From Tropicibacter sp. R16_0 (lineage in GTDB: Bacteria > Pseudomonadota > Alphaproteobacteria > Rhodobacterales > Rhodobacteraceae), in NCBI RefSeq assembly GCF_017743935.1, contig NZ_JAGHRE010000005.1, positions 248,001-312,000 of the forward strand: 64,000 nt of DNA, written 5' to 3'. The notes under the pieces were generated by a model. It did not search any database and was not told the DNA's origin. It worked only from the letters and a program-made list of their open reading frames with translations. The translations under genes were made by a program, and so were the position numbers. Of the stretch, positions 16,651 through 24,686 are shown piece after piece; the first letter of the stretch is position 1; the number at the start of each line of letters is the position of its first letter.

Positions 16651-17673
16651 ATGTCCGGCCCCTCGCCCGACCCAAATTCTGCACAGCCCACGCCGCTTGG
16701 GATCTATGACAAGCCCAAGCAATCGGCCATCACGGGAATTGAACTGGCAGCCATTGCATTGAGCGTGCTGTGGCTGGGCGGTGCGATTGCGTTCTTTACG
16801 CTTGGGCCGCCGATTGGCGAGCAATTGGGCGGGATCGGCTATCTGGTGGCAATGCTGGCCGTGTTCATGCCGGTGGCGATGATCTGGGTTGCGGCCACAG
16901 CGGCGCGGTCCAGCCGGGTGATGCGCGAAGAAAGCCAACGCTTGCAAACGGCCATTGATGCGATTCGACACGCTTATGTGACACAGCAGCAGCGCGCGTC
17001 GGTTGGACAAGAACCATCTGTAGCAAAGAAGCTGGATGAGATTGCCGAAACGGCGCGCAAGACGGAAACCACATTGGCAACCTTCTCGACCAAGCGCCGC
17101 GATGGCGTGCGCCCTGTGCAAGTGGAACCCGCGTCTGCGGTCGAGGATACAGCCGATCAAGGTTCGCTTGAATTGGGCACTCCGGCCGAAGCTCTGTCGC
17201 CGCCCCTGCCGCAGGACGATTTCATTCGTGCCCTCAACTTCCCCGAAACCGCAGAAGACACCGAGGGGTTCGCCGCGCTTCGACGGGCGCTCAAGGACCG
17301 CAAGGCTGCGCAGTTGATCCAGGCCGCGCAAGACGTGCTGACCTTGCTGTCGCAAGACGGTATCTACATGGACGACCTGCGCCCCGATATGGCCCGCCCC
17401 GAGGTGTGGCGCCAGTTTGCACATGGTGCCCGTGGGCGCGCGGTCGCGGCTTTGGGTGGGGTGCGTGACAGATCTTCGCTCGCGTTGACGGCGGGACGGA
17501 TGAAGCAGGATCCTATCTTTCGGGATGCGGCCCATCATTTCCTGCGCAAGTTCGATCAGATGTTCACGGATTTCGAGGCCGTCGCAGAGGATGCCGAAAT
17601 TTCAGCTCTCAGCGAAACCCGCACCGCGCGCGCCTTCATGCTTTTGGGCAGGGTCGCCGGAACATTTGACTGA
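16651..17673 (+). CDS. Two-TM conserved hypothetical protein, 340 aa
   Basis: A Pro-rich N-terminal tail is followed by two TM helices (about residues 34-56 and 66-88, with LVAMLAVFMPVAMIWVAA) and then a long cytoplasmic part: a coiled-coil-like region (VMREESQRLQTAIDAIRHAY) and a helical C-terminal domain (DDFIRALNFPETAEDTEGFA onward). No domain is recognised. It starts 13 bp after greA and is probably cotranscribed. A role in cell-envelope or chromosome organisation is conceivable but unsupported. Confidence 0.75.
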   Translation: MSGPSPDPNSAQPTPLGIYDKPKQSAITGIELAAIALSVLWLGGAIAFFTLGPPIGEQLGGIGYLVAMLAVFMPVAMIWVAATAARSSRVMREESQRLQTAIDAIRHAYVTQQQRASVGQEPSVAKKLDEIAETARKTETTLATFSTKRRDGVRPVQVEPASAVEDTADQGSLELGTPAEALSPPLPQDDFIRALNFPETAEDTEGFAALRRALKDRKAAQLIQAAQDVLTLLSQDGIYMDDLRPDMARPEVWRQFAHGARGRAVAALGGVRDRSSLALTAGRMKQDPIFRDAAHHFLRKFDQMFTDFEAVAEDAEISALSETRTARAFMLLGRVAGTFD

Positions 17674-17807
17674 CACTTGAGCTCTTTTTCGGATGATGCA
17701 CATCCGTACGCTGCAAACTACTTTTGCCGACGTAGGGCACGAGTGAACCCGCCAAAACAGCCCGCATTTTTCAGTCTTTTGAGAGCAACAACCCACTCAT
17801 TCATGGA

Positions 17808-19067
17808 TCAAAGGCCATAGCTGGCGAATGGAATGAAGCGAACAGGATCTCCTGGTTGGATTTGCCGCGCGCCATCTTCGATCTCGATCAATCCTTCGGC
17901 CCAACTGAGGCCGCTGATCCGCCCCGAGCCTTCGGATTTGAAAGCCTCCACCTTGCCGTCCTGGATACGGCCCCGCAGATATTCACGCCGTCCCGGCTTT
18001 TTGTTTTTTTCGAACGCAGCCGGGAGCGAAAAGCCTTGCGGTTCGTTCCAACCAGAGCCCGCCAACAACGCCATCGCGGGCCGCGCAAACACCAGCGTAC
18101 AGACCATGGCCGCGACCGGATTGCCGGGCAGGCCAAAGACGGGCGTGCCCTGCCACATCCCCAAGGCCAACGGACGCCCGGGTTTAACCGCAATCCGCCA
18201 TTCCTGCATCGCACCCGCTTCGGTCAGCAGGGCGGACACGTGATCCTCATCACCCGCGGACGCTCCGCCGCTGGTCAGGATAACGTCGGCCTGCGCCGCA
18301 GCGCTGTCGAGCGCCGCACGCAACGCAGCCCTGTCATCCGCGGTCCGGCCCATGTCGATGGTCTCCGCTCCAAAGCGCCGTACCATCGCCAGCAGCATGG
18401 GGCGGTTGGCATCAAATATCTGCCCCTCGCCCGCAGGCTGCCCGGGATCCACCAGCTCATCCCCGGTCGAAATCACCGCGACCCGCAGCGGCTTGCGCAG
18501 TTGGACGCGAGACACACCAACCGCAGACAACAAAGCCAGATCAGCAGGTGTAAGCACCCGTCCGGCAGTCAGCGCGACATCCCCCGCCACCACATCCTCG
18601 CCAGCCTTGCGGGCATTGGCGCCTTGCTTGAGCGGCCCACGAAAAGCGATTTGGCCGTCTTTTGCGTTTACGTCTTCCTCCAGGATCACCGTGTCGACCC
18701 CTTCGGGAAGGGCTGCACCTGTCAATACCCTGATTGCTGTGCCGGACGGTACAGCGCCAGCATATGGTACCCCCGCTGCCGCGCGGCCCTGAGTCAGCGG
18801 CAGAACATGAGCGCCCTCGGGCACGGCCCCGGCAAAACCATAGCCATCGACCGCAGAATTTGCCTGTGGCGGGTTGGACCGCATCGCGACCACATCCTGT
18901 GCCAAAACACGGCCCAACGCATCGCCAATTGCCACATCTTCGACAGCTGTGACCGGGGTCAGACGATCCCGCAGCAACGCCAAGGCCTCATCTACCGGTG
19001 TCCAGTTCACGCCAGCAGGCAAGGCAAAACAGTCATTCCGCAGGGGCGGAGGGCTCAGGTCAGTCAT
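17808..19067 (-). CDS. moeA: Molybdopterin molybdenumtransferase MoeA
   Basis: A 419-residue MoeA/gephyrin-type enzyme that inserts molybdate into adenylated molybdopterin. Recognisable parts are SAVDGYGF in domain 1, the MogA-like domain with STGDELVDPG and LTSGGASAGDEDHV, and the C-terminal GLPGNPVAAMV. It is the last gene of the cluster fdhD-mobA-mobB-unknown-moeA, starting in an ATGA overlap with the upstream gene. No terminator is evident. Confidence 0.95.
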   Translation of the reverse strand: MTDLSPPPLRNDCFALPAGVNWTPVDEALALLRDRLTPVTAVEDVAIGDALGRVLAQDVVAMRSNPPQANSAVDGYGFAGAVPEGAHVLPLTQGRAAAGVPYAGAVPSGTAIRVLTGAALPEGVDTVILEEDVNAKDGQIAFRGPLKQGANARKAGEDVVAGDVALTAGRVLTPADLALLSAVGVSRVQLRKPLRVAVISTGDELVDPGQPAGEGQIFDANRPMLLAMVRRFGAETIDMGRTADDRAALRAALDSAAAQADVILTSGGASAGDEDHVSALLTEAGAMQEWRIAVKPGRPLALGMWQGTPVFGLPGNPVAAMVCTLVFARPAMALLAGSGWNEPQGFSLPAAFEKNKKPGRREYLRGRIQDGKVEAFKSEGSGRISGLSWAEGLIEIEDGARQIQPGDPVRFIPFASYGL

Positions 19068-19939
19068 TTTTGCAGCGCCAGTTCATTCAGACGGTCCCTA
19101 TAGCCGGTTCCAAAGATCCAGGCCTCTTCCTTGGCCACATCCGGAACCTGCGTCATCAATGTGTCGAACTCTTTGACCTCAAGCAAGGAGATCGCCCGGC
19201 TTAGCAGACGAACCTGCACCCGGTCGCGGATCTCCTGCGTTGATGCACCCTGCATCTCTTGCTTGACGGCAGGCTCGATCAGACCTGGCCAAACCTCGGC
19301 CAGCACCACCCCGGCATCATGACAGCCCTCAAACGGCCAGACGGCCACATCACCGCGCCTTCGCAGTCGAGCCAGGACGGGCAAGCCCATCAGAATTTGG
19401 CTGCCTACCGTGGGATTGTAGAAAAGTTGAAAACAGCTCGACGCCGCCTTGGCCTCCAGGTCAGCCGCGCGGCGCTCAGCCACCTGATCGAAGGGAATGC
19501 CCTTTTTGACATATGGAATCTCCGGCCAACGGTCTTTGTGCGGCTTGCCCCAAAACGGCCCCGGCCCATCAAACAGGTGGTTTATCTGCTGGGCCACATC
19601 AAAGCGATTGTTTCTGCCTCTTTCGTCATCTTCAATCCGCGCCTCAAGCCAATTCCACAACACAAAAGGATCGTCCGAACCGGTAACACGACGCGCAAAC
19701 CCCTGCGGGTAGCCAAACGGGAAATCAAAGCCCGCAAACACGCGTCGGCCCGCAGCGGTTTCAGCATCAAAGAACTCGACCAGCCACGCCTCGGCCTCTT
19801 GCCGGTTGCGGCAATACACCGGTTCGTCCGACATCCCTGCCCGCGCAATGCCGATCCAGATCGCGTCTTTCGTGGGCTTTAACGGGCGACGTTGCCCCGC
19901 TGACCAATCCACCATCAAAACCGTATCAAACGGCCTCAC
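19064..19939 (-). CDS. Unknown protein within molybdenum cofactor operon, 291 aa
   Basis: I do not recognise a named family. It opens with MVDWSAGQRRPLKP, then WIGIARAG, and later VFAGFDFPFGYPQGFA; the Asp-x-Ser and Gly-x-Asp-x-Pro pattern resembles the RNase-H-like fold of DUF429-type proteins. No signal peptide or TM segment is seen. It starts with GTG in a GTGA overlap with mobB and ends in an ATGA overlap with moeA, so it is translated as part of the Moco operon. A role in Moco nucleotide attachment or delivery is inferred only from position. Confidence 0.78.
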   Translation of the reverse strand: MRPFDTVLMVDWSAGQRRPLKPTKDAIWIGIARAGMSDEPVYCRNRQEAEAWLVEFFDAETAAGRRVFAGFDFPFGYPQGFARRVTGSDDPFVLWNWLEARIEDDERGRNNRFDVAQQINHLFDGPGPFWGKPHKDRWPEIPYVKKGIPFDQVAERRAADLEAKAASSCFQLFYNPTVGSQILMGLPVLARLRRRGDVAVWPFEGCHDAGVVLAEVWPGLIEPAVKQEMQGASTQEIRDRVQVRLLSRAISLLEVKEFDTLMTQVPDVAKEEAWIFGTGYRDRLNELALQK

Positions 19940-20427
19940 AAACCGACCTCTTGCGCAATGAAATCCGCGATCGCGGCGGTGTCATCCAGATCAAATACAG
20001 GCCGCTCCAAATCCAACGGAGTGTCACTGGCGACCGCTCGGATCGTGGGATCATCTGGCGCGATCAGCTCATTGCCCGACGCCTTGCGAAAGGCCTCAAT
20101 CTTGGGATGAGCTTCACGCTTGTATCCCTCGATCAGCACCAGATCGACCGGGTTGAGCCGACCCAGCAGTTCAGCCAGGGGTGGTTCGGACGCGCCGCGC
20201 AGCTCTTGCATGATTGCGACACGGTTTCTTGAGGCCAGAACCACCTCTTGCGCACCGGCTTGCCGGTGTCGGTGGCTGTCGGTGCCGGGGTGATCCACAT
20301 CCGCGCTGTGATGCGAATGTTTGATGGTCGAGACGCTCAGCCCGCGCGCGGTGAACTCGCTCACCAGCCGCTCCATCAGCCCGGTCTTGCCCGAGTTCTT
20401 CCACCCCGTGACACCATAGATCTTCAT
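19936..20427 (-). CDS. mobB: Molybdopterin-guanine dinucleotide biosynthesis adaptor MobB
   Basis: A 163-residue P-loop GTPase with the Walker A motif GWKNSGKTGLMERL at residues 7-20 and IEGYKREAHPKIE further on, typical of MobB. It assists MobA in attaching GMP to molybdopterin. It shares 4 bp with both mobA and the following unknown gene. Confidence 0.93.
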   Translation of the reverse strand: MKIYGVTGWKNSGKTGLMERLVSEFTARGLSVSTIKHSHHSADVDHPGTDSHRHRQAGAQEVVLASRNRVAIMQELRGASEPPLAELLGRLNPVDLVLIEGYKREAHPKIEAFRKASGNELIAPDDPTIRAVASDTPLDLERPVFDLDDTAAIADFIAQEVGL

Positions 20428-21020
20428 AGCATCGTCTCGGCCTGCAGCAGGTCTTCGGGTGTGTTGATGTTGAAGAATGCGTTGTCGTCAAACGGCGCCG
20501 ACGCTGCGCCGTGTTTGTCGGTCCACAGCACCACCTTGCGCAACCCATCCTCGAGCGCCGCGCGCAAGTCGGCCCGCAGATTGACAGGCCAGAGGCCGAA
20601 AGTCGGGTGCCGGTTCATCCGACCTTCCTCCTGCGTTGCGGCCAGCGCAATCGGTGTACTGGCACGTTCAGCTGCGCGGGTCAGACGTTCGGTCAGGTCT
20701 TCGGGGAAAAACGGCGTGTCTGCAGCCGCTGTCACGATGTGAGTGAAACCCTGCTCGGCCGCATATTCCATGCCCGCCAGAACACCGGCCAACGGCCCTG
20801 GATAGTCGGCCAGGCTGTCAGGCACCACCGGCAGGCCATATTCAACAAACCTTTGAGGATCACCGTTGGCATTGAGCACCAGCCGCTCCACCTGTGGTCC
20901 CAGCCGGTCGATCACTCGATCCAGCAGACTGCGCCCGCCCAGAATCAAAGCGCCCTTGTCGCCACCGCCCATCCGACGGGCCTGGCCGCCTGCCAGGATC
21001 ACTCCGAGAGGTTGTTGCAT
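20424..21020 (-). CDS. mobA: Molybdenum cofactor guanylyltransferase MobA
   Basis: A 198-residue nucleotidyltransferase with the N-terminal signature GVILAGGQARRMGGGDKGAL, followed by DSLADYPGPLAGVLAGMEYA. It converts Mo-molybdopterin plus GTP into the MGD form used by the DMSO reductase family, including formate dehydrogenases, which matches the adjacent fdhD. The gap to fdhD is 4 bp. Confidence 0.95.
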   Translation of the reverse strand: MQQPLGVILAGGQARRMGGGDKGALILGGRSLLDRVIDRLGPQVERLVLNANGDPQRFVEYGLPVVPDSLADYPGPLAGVLAGMEYAAEQGFTHIVTAAADTPFFPEDLTERLTRAAERASTPIALAATQEEGRMNRHPTFGLWPVNLRADLRAALEDGLRKVVLWTDKHGAASAPFDDNAFFNINTPEDLLQAETML

Positions 21021-21024
21021 TCAC

Positions 21025-21909
21025 CTATTCTCCGGCACTTTTTCTACGATGTTTCTTGTCCTCGACTGGCACGCTGGCGGGATCGACGTCTCGCACCAAG
21101 CGGTCCTCGCCCGACAGGCACACAAACCGTTGGCCGCGCATCCGGCCGATCAGAGTCAGGCCGACCTCGCGCGCGATCTCAACGCCCCAGGCGGTGAAAC
21201 CAGAGCGGGACGCCAGCACCGGGATGCCCATCATCGCGGTCTTGATCACCATCTCGGAGGTGAGCCGCCCAGTGGTATAGAGGATTTTGTCCGAGGCTCC
21301 CTCGCCTGTGGACAGCATCCAGCCCGCGATCTTGTCGACGGCGTTGTGGCGGCCGACGTCCTCCATATAGACCAGCGGGCGATTTTCACGGCACAACACA
21401 GTGCCATGGATGGCCCCAGCCTCAAGGTACAGTGACGGGGTGCGGTTGATCTTGGCGGATAGGTCATAGAGCCAGGACGTGCGCACCGACACGGCAGGCA
21501 GGCGCACATCCTCGAGCCCTTCCATCATGTCACCAAAGACCGTACCGACAGCGCATCCGCTGGTCCGGGTCTTTTTCTTGAGCTTTTCCTCGTATGACGT
21601 CTCACGTTCGGTACGCACCACAACGGTTTCCAGATCGTCGTCATAGTCGGTGCCTGTGATCTGATCATCCGGCAACAGCATGCCCTGATTGCGCAGAAAC
21701 CCTAGCGCCAAATATTCAGGATAGTCCCCAATGGTCATGGCCGTGACGATTTCCTGGCTGTTGAGGAAGATGGTCAGGGGGCGCTCCTCGACCACGGAAA
21801 TCTGCGTGGCCTGCCCGTTCTGATCGAACCCTTCGACCGCGCGGGTCAGCCGCGCTGCGCCCGGTTCGGGGGCAATAATATAGTCCGACAGATCGTCCGA
21901 GATAGCCAA
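21025..21909 (-). CDS. fdhD: Formate dehydrogenase accessory sulfurtransferase FdhD
   Basis: A 294-residue FdhD, needed to sulfurate the molybdenum cofactor of formate dehydrogenases. In E. coli the sulfur relay uses a CxxC pair; here the region reads TSGCAVGTVFGD, with a single cysteine (Cys119). The start is probably TTG at 21909, six bases after GGGGAAGGG; a TTG at 21915 would be too close to that site. It heads the operon with mobA and mobB. The formate dehydrogenase genes are not in the window. Confidence 0.92.
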   Translation of the reverse strand: MAISDDLSDYIIAPEPGAARLTRAVEGFDQNGQATQISVVEERPLTIFLNSQEIVTAMTIGDYPEYLALGFLRNQGMLLPDDQITGTDYDDDLETVVVRTERETSYEEKLKKKTRTSGCAVGTVFGDMMEGLEDVRLPAVSVRTSWLYDLSAKINRTPSLYLEAGAIHGTVLCRENRPLVYMEDVGRHNAVDKIAGWMLSTGEGASDKILYTTGRLTSEMVIKTAMMGIPVLASRSGFTAWGVEIAREVGLTLIGRMRGQRFVCLSGEDRLVRDVDPASVPVEDKKHRRKSAGE

Positions 21910-21964
21910 TTGCAACCCTTCCCCAAGCCCGTTACCTGTTTCGCGCTTAACTTAGGATTTCCCA

Positions 21965-22681
21965 ATGGCATTCACCACATCGAATTCCTTTTACTGGAAA
22001 GGCTTCCGCGACGGCTCGCCCTTTGTGCTGGTCGCGATCCCCTTCGGCACGCTGTTTGGCGTCCTGGCGACCGAGGCCGGATTGGACATCGTGCAGACCA
22101 TGACCTTTACGGCCACGGTCTTTGCTGGGGCCGCTCAGTTCACCGCGCTTCAGCTGCTGCAGGAAGAGACGCCGACCCTGATTGTCCTGACCTCGGCCCT
22201 TGCGGTGAACTTGCGGGTGGCGATGTATTCGGCGGCGCTGACCCCCTATCTGGGCGGGGCGCCGCTGTGGCAGCGCGCGGTTGCGGCCTATTTCGTGGTG
22301 GATCAATCCTATGCCTGCTCGACGGTTCAGTTTGAGAAAGATCCGGACATGACGGTGCCGCAAAGGATGGCTTATTTCTTCGGCTCGATCTCTCCGATCG
22401 CGCCGCTTTGGTATCTGTGCACTTATTTGGGCGCGGTGCTGGGAACACAGATCCCCGACAGCTGGGCATTGGATTTTGCGTTGCCGATCACGTTTCTGGC
22501 GATGCTGGGACCGATGCTGCGCACCCTGCCCCATGTGATCGCGGCACTGGTTGCGATTGTTGTGGCGCTTTTGACCACGGCGGTGCCCTATAACTTGGGA
22601 CTTCTGATCGCCGGGTGTATTGGCATGATGGCAGGCGCGCAGGCCGAGGTCATGCTGGACCGCAGGAAGGTGCAAGCATGA
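21965..22681 (+). CDS. azlC: AzlC-family branched-chain amino acid exporter large subunit
   Basis: A 238-residue membrane protein with the typical AzlC start (YWKGFRDGSPFVLVAIPFGT) and FAGAAQFTALQLL, and several TM helices. With AzlD it forms a proton-driven exporter of branched-chain amino acids or their analogues. It is divergent from fdhD across a 55-bp gap, and its stop overlaps the azlD start by 4 bp. Confidence 0.9.
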   Translation: MAFTTSNSFYWKGFRDGSPFVLVAIPFGTLFGVLATEAGLDIVQTMTFTATVFAGAAQFTALQLLQEETPTLIVLTSALAVNLRVAMYSAALTPYLGGAPLWQRAVAAYFVVDQSYACSTVQFEKDPDMTVPQRMAYFFGSISPIAPLWYLCTYLGAVLGTQIPDSWALDFALPITFLAMLGPMLRTLPHVIAALVAIVVALLTTAVPYNLGLLIAGCIGMMAGAQAEVMLDRRKVQA

Positions 22682-23010
22682 GCAGCATCGACCCCACCAC
22701 GATGTGGATTGTGATCGTTGGCATGGCGGTCGGCAGCTTTGTCCTGCGCTTTGTCTTCATCGGCTTTGTTGGCGATAGAGCAATGCCACCCTGGCTGCTG
22801 CGTCATCTGCGCTATACCGCCGTCGCCATTCTGCCTGCGCTGATTGCACCGCTGGTGGTGTGGCCTGCCGCGACCGATGGCCAACCGGACCTGCCCCGTA
22901 CCAGTGCGGCCACTGTGGCGTTGGTGGTGGGCCTGCTCACCAAAAACGTGATTGCCGCGATCTTTTCCGGTGCGGCAACACTGTACGGATTGCTGTACCT
23001 CGTTGGGTAG
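22678..23010 (+). CDS. azlD: AzlD-family exporter small subunit
   Basis: A 110-residue hydrophobic protein with four TM helices (WIVIVGMAVGSFVLRFVFIG at the start, VALVVGLLTKNVIAAIF later), which matches AzlD. ATG at 22678 lies in an ATGA overlap with azlC. Repeat copy C follows the stop almost directly. Confidence 0.88.
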   Translation: MSSIDPTTMWIVIVGMAVGSFVLRFVFIGFVGDRAMPPWLLRHLRYTAVAILPALIAPLVVWPAATDGQPDLPRTSAATVALVVGLLTKNVIAAIFSGAATLYGLLYLVG

Positions 23011-23021
23011 GTCGGCTCGGC

Positions 23022-23212
23022 GTACTCCCGCCCGTCGTTGATGCCCCTGCGGGACATCGCCTCCCGTTGGGCCGGGCCTCGCTGCGCTCGGCGGTTGGTG
23101 AATATGGCGGACCTGTCGCCCCAAGCGCGACCGCGCCGGGCTTTGCCCGGCGCTCGGCCCAAAGCCGCTAGCGGTGCTGACGCAGTCAGGATCGCTCGGG
23201 TGCGGGAGCACT
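23022..23212. repeat. Composite dispersed repeat, copy C
   Basis: The left half (23022-23097) is the reverse complement of the unit seen in copies A and B. The right half (23130-23211) is a different unit with GCTGACGCAGTCAGG and GCGGGAGCAC. Both halves align well with copy D at 54001-54211, while the middle differs. It lies between convergent genes. Confidence 0.8.
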
Positions 23213-23265
23213 ACGAGTCCCATAGCTACATGAGCGAATAGCAAGTTTCGGAAAAGGTGAACGGA

Positions 23266-23895
23266 TCAGCCGCCTGCCGCCGCTTGCGCGTTCAGTTTGG
23301 CATTGTTTTCGGCCAGGCCTTTCTGCAGGTCGGCATCGTCGTCCTCATAATACCGCTCGGTCTTCACGCCCGGCATCTGCTCGAACTGGTCTGACAAATT
23401 GGTGGGCTGGAACCCCGATTTGATGCCTTCGAACCCCGGCACCTGCTGCAGCAATTGCGAGGTCGCGCTGGCGCAAAAGGCGCCTGGAACCGGGCCCATC
23501 TGTTTGGCCAGTTGATAGGCCCTTTCGGCCTGCTGAGGAGTCACTTCGATCTCTTGCACCACAACGTGATGGGTCGAGCGCGCATGCGAGGCGCGATACG
23601 CCTTCTCCACTGCCGGGGTGATGCCATAAAGAACATCATTGCGCTCGGGAACGATATCGGCCCGGAACGAGCCCGCCGGATCAAAAATGATACGCTCTCG
23701 CGCATTGATCATGAGCGAGGTATGAGCGCCGCTGCCGCTGCGGTTGTTGATCATGGTGTAAAGCGTCAGCGTCGCCGGGCCGGGGTCGCGATAGGAAACC
23801 GCAGCAATCTGCGTATCAGTGGCCTGCGGGCCGCGCGTCGAGGCGCAGCCAGCCAGCCCAAGCGCCAGCACGCCGACCAGAAGAAGACGAAACAC
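23266..23895 (-). CDS. Predicted lipoprotein, 209 aa
   Basis: A lipoprotein signal peptide (FRLLLVGVLALGLAGCAS) has its lipobox LAGC at residues 13-16. The mature part contains TLYTMINNRSGSGAHTSLMI, which resembles a domain of periplasmic proteins handling host- or envelope-exposed peptides, but I cannot name it. The C-terminus is Ala/Asn-rich. It may be cotranscribed with the small oxidase subunit 19 bp upstream. Confidence 0.82.
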   Translation of the reverse strand: MFRLLLVGVLALGLAGCASTRGPQATDTQIAAVSYRDPGPATLTLYTMINNRSGSGAHTSLMINARERIIFDPAGSFRADIVPERNDVLYGITPAVEKAYRASHARSTHHVVVQEIEVTPQQAERAYQLAKQMGPVPGAFCASATSQLLQQVPGFEGIKSGFQPTNLSDQFEQMPGVKTERYYEDDDADLQKGLAENNAKLNAQAAAGG

Positions 23896-23914
23896 GCTTT
23901 ACTCCGCGATCAGA

Positions 23915-24049
23915 TCAGGACGCGAACACAGCGAGAAACAGCAGGATGCCGAAGATGACAACACAGGACCAAGTGCAGAACTTGATGAACGCGTTGTACA
24001 TTGCGGTTTGATCGGTGATGTCCATTTCGCCGTGCTTGTGATCAGCCAT
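23915..24049 (-). CDS. aa3-type cytochrome c oxidase subunit IV, 44 aa
   Basis: The protein runs MADHKHGEMDITDQTAMYNA followed by one TM helix of about twenty residues ending FLAVFAS. That layout, with a short polar N-terminus bearing MDI..Q.. and a single helix, is the bacterial aa3-oxidase subunit IV family (COX4_pro_2), a structural subunit of the Rhodobacter/Paracoccus enzyme. The ATG at 24049 follows GGAAAAGA. The longer frame to 24280 is not credible as coding. Subunits I-III are not nearby. Confidence 0.85.
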   Translation of the reverse strand: MADHKHGEMDITDQTAMYNAFIKFCTWSCVVIFGILLFLAVFAS

Positions 24050-24113
24050 GGGTCTTTTCCTATTCGTCAGAATTTTCCGTTGGATACTGGATTTAAAAGC
24101 CTCTGTCACCACG

Positions 24114-24686
24114 TCATTCGCGCGCAGGGCCAATCGCATCCAGAACCGTGCATTGTGAATACCCGAACCCCCATCGCCAAGGCAGGCCCGAACACGGCCC
24201 GCCCCCGAACCGCACGGCCAGATACATTGCCTCGGCGATGGCTTCATAAGCTCCCTCAACGGTTTCAGGCTGCACGTCATAGTACTCAGCCACCTCGTCG
24301 ACCCGCAGCGAACCTGTACGTTTTACGCAGCTTTCCAAAGCCTTGTCTGCTGTCAGACGGGCGTCATAACTGTCTTTCGCAGTCTCTGCCGCGCCCGCAT
24401 TGTGATAGGCGCGGTCATGAATGACACAGCAGTTTTCCCAAGGTGGTATCTGATCATGGGCGTCAGCAAAATCGGGAAAGGTCCGCGCCACCACGCGCCA
24501 ACTGTACGACAGCCCACCCGAGCAACCGTCGGTTTCAAACGCGCTCAACTCTCTGTCCGCGCGAATCGACATCAGGGCACGGTGCGCAGGCATCTCGAAG
24601 GTGCGCGTCACACTGCTCTCTTCTGCCGTGATCGGCAGCGGCAGGGACATAAACGCGGCGACCAGAAGACTACGGGCTGGTGTCAC
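24114..24686 (-). CDS. Secreted phospholipase A2-like protein, 190 aa
   Basis: A signal peptide (about residues 1-21, ending PLPITA) precedes a domain with DGCSGG and NCCVIHDRAYH, which matches the CC-x2-HD-x2-Y motif of PLA2 (catalytic His followed by a metal-binding Asp). Ten or so further residues suit PLA2-like bacterial proteins. GTG at 24686 follows GGAGA. It overlaps the GDPD gene by 17 bp. If it cleaves glycerophospholipids, the GDPD product could act next. The assignment is by motif only. Confidence 0.68.
   Translation of the reverse strand: MTPARSLLVAAFMSLPLPITAEESSVTRTFEMPAHRALMSIRADRELSAFETDGCSGGLSYSWRVVARTFPDFADAHDQIPPWENCCVIHDRAYHNAGAAETAKDSYDARLTADKALESCVKRTGSLRVDEVAEYYDVQPETVEGAYEAIAEAMYLAVRFGGGPCSGLPWRWGFGYSQCTVLDAIGPARE

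Noticed and set aside
17691-17707. CGGATG/CATCCG hairpin between two convergent genes as a terminator
   Set aside because: The stem is six bases and has no T-run on the right side for either strand.
23915-24280. 121-aa frame with a long N-terminal extension
   Set aside because: Only the last 44 residues from the ATG at 24049 match the oxidase subunit family; the extension is non-protein-like.
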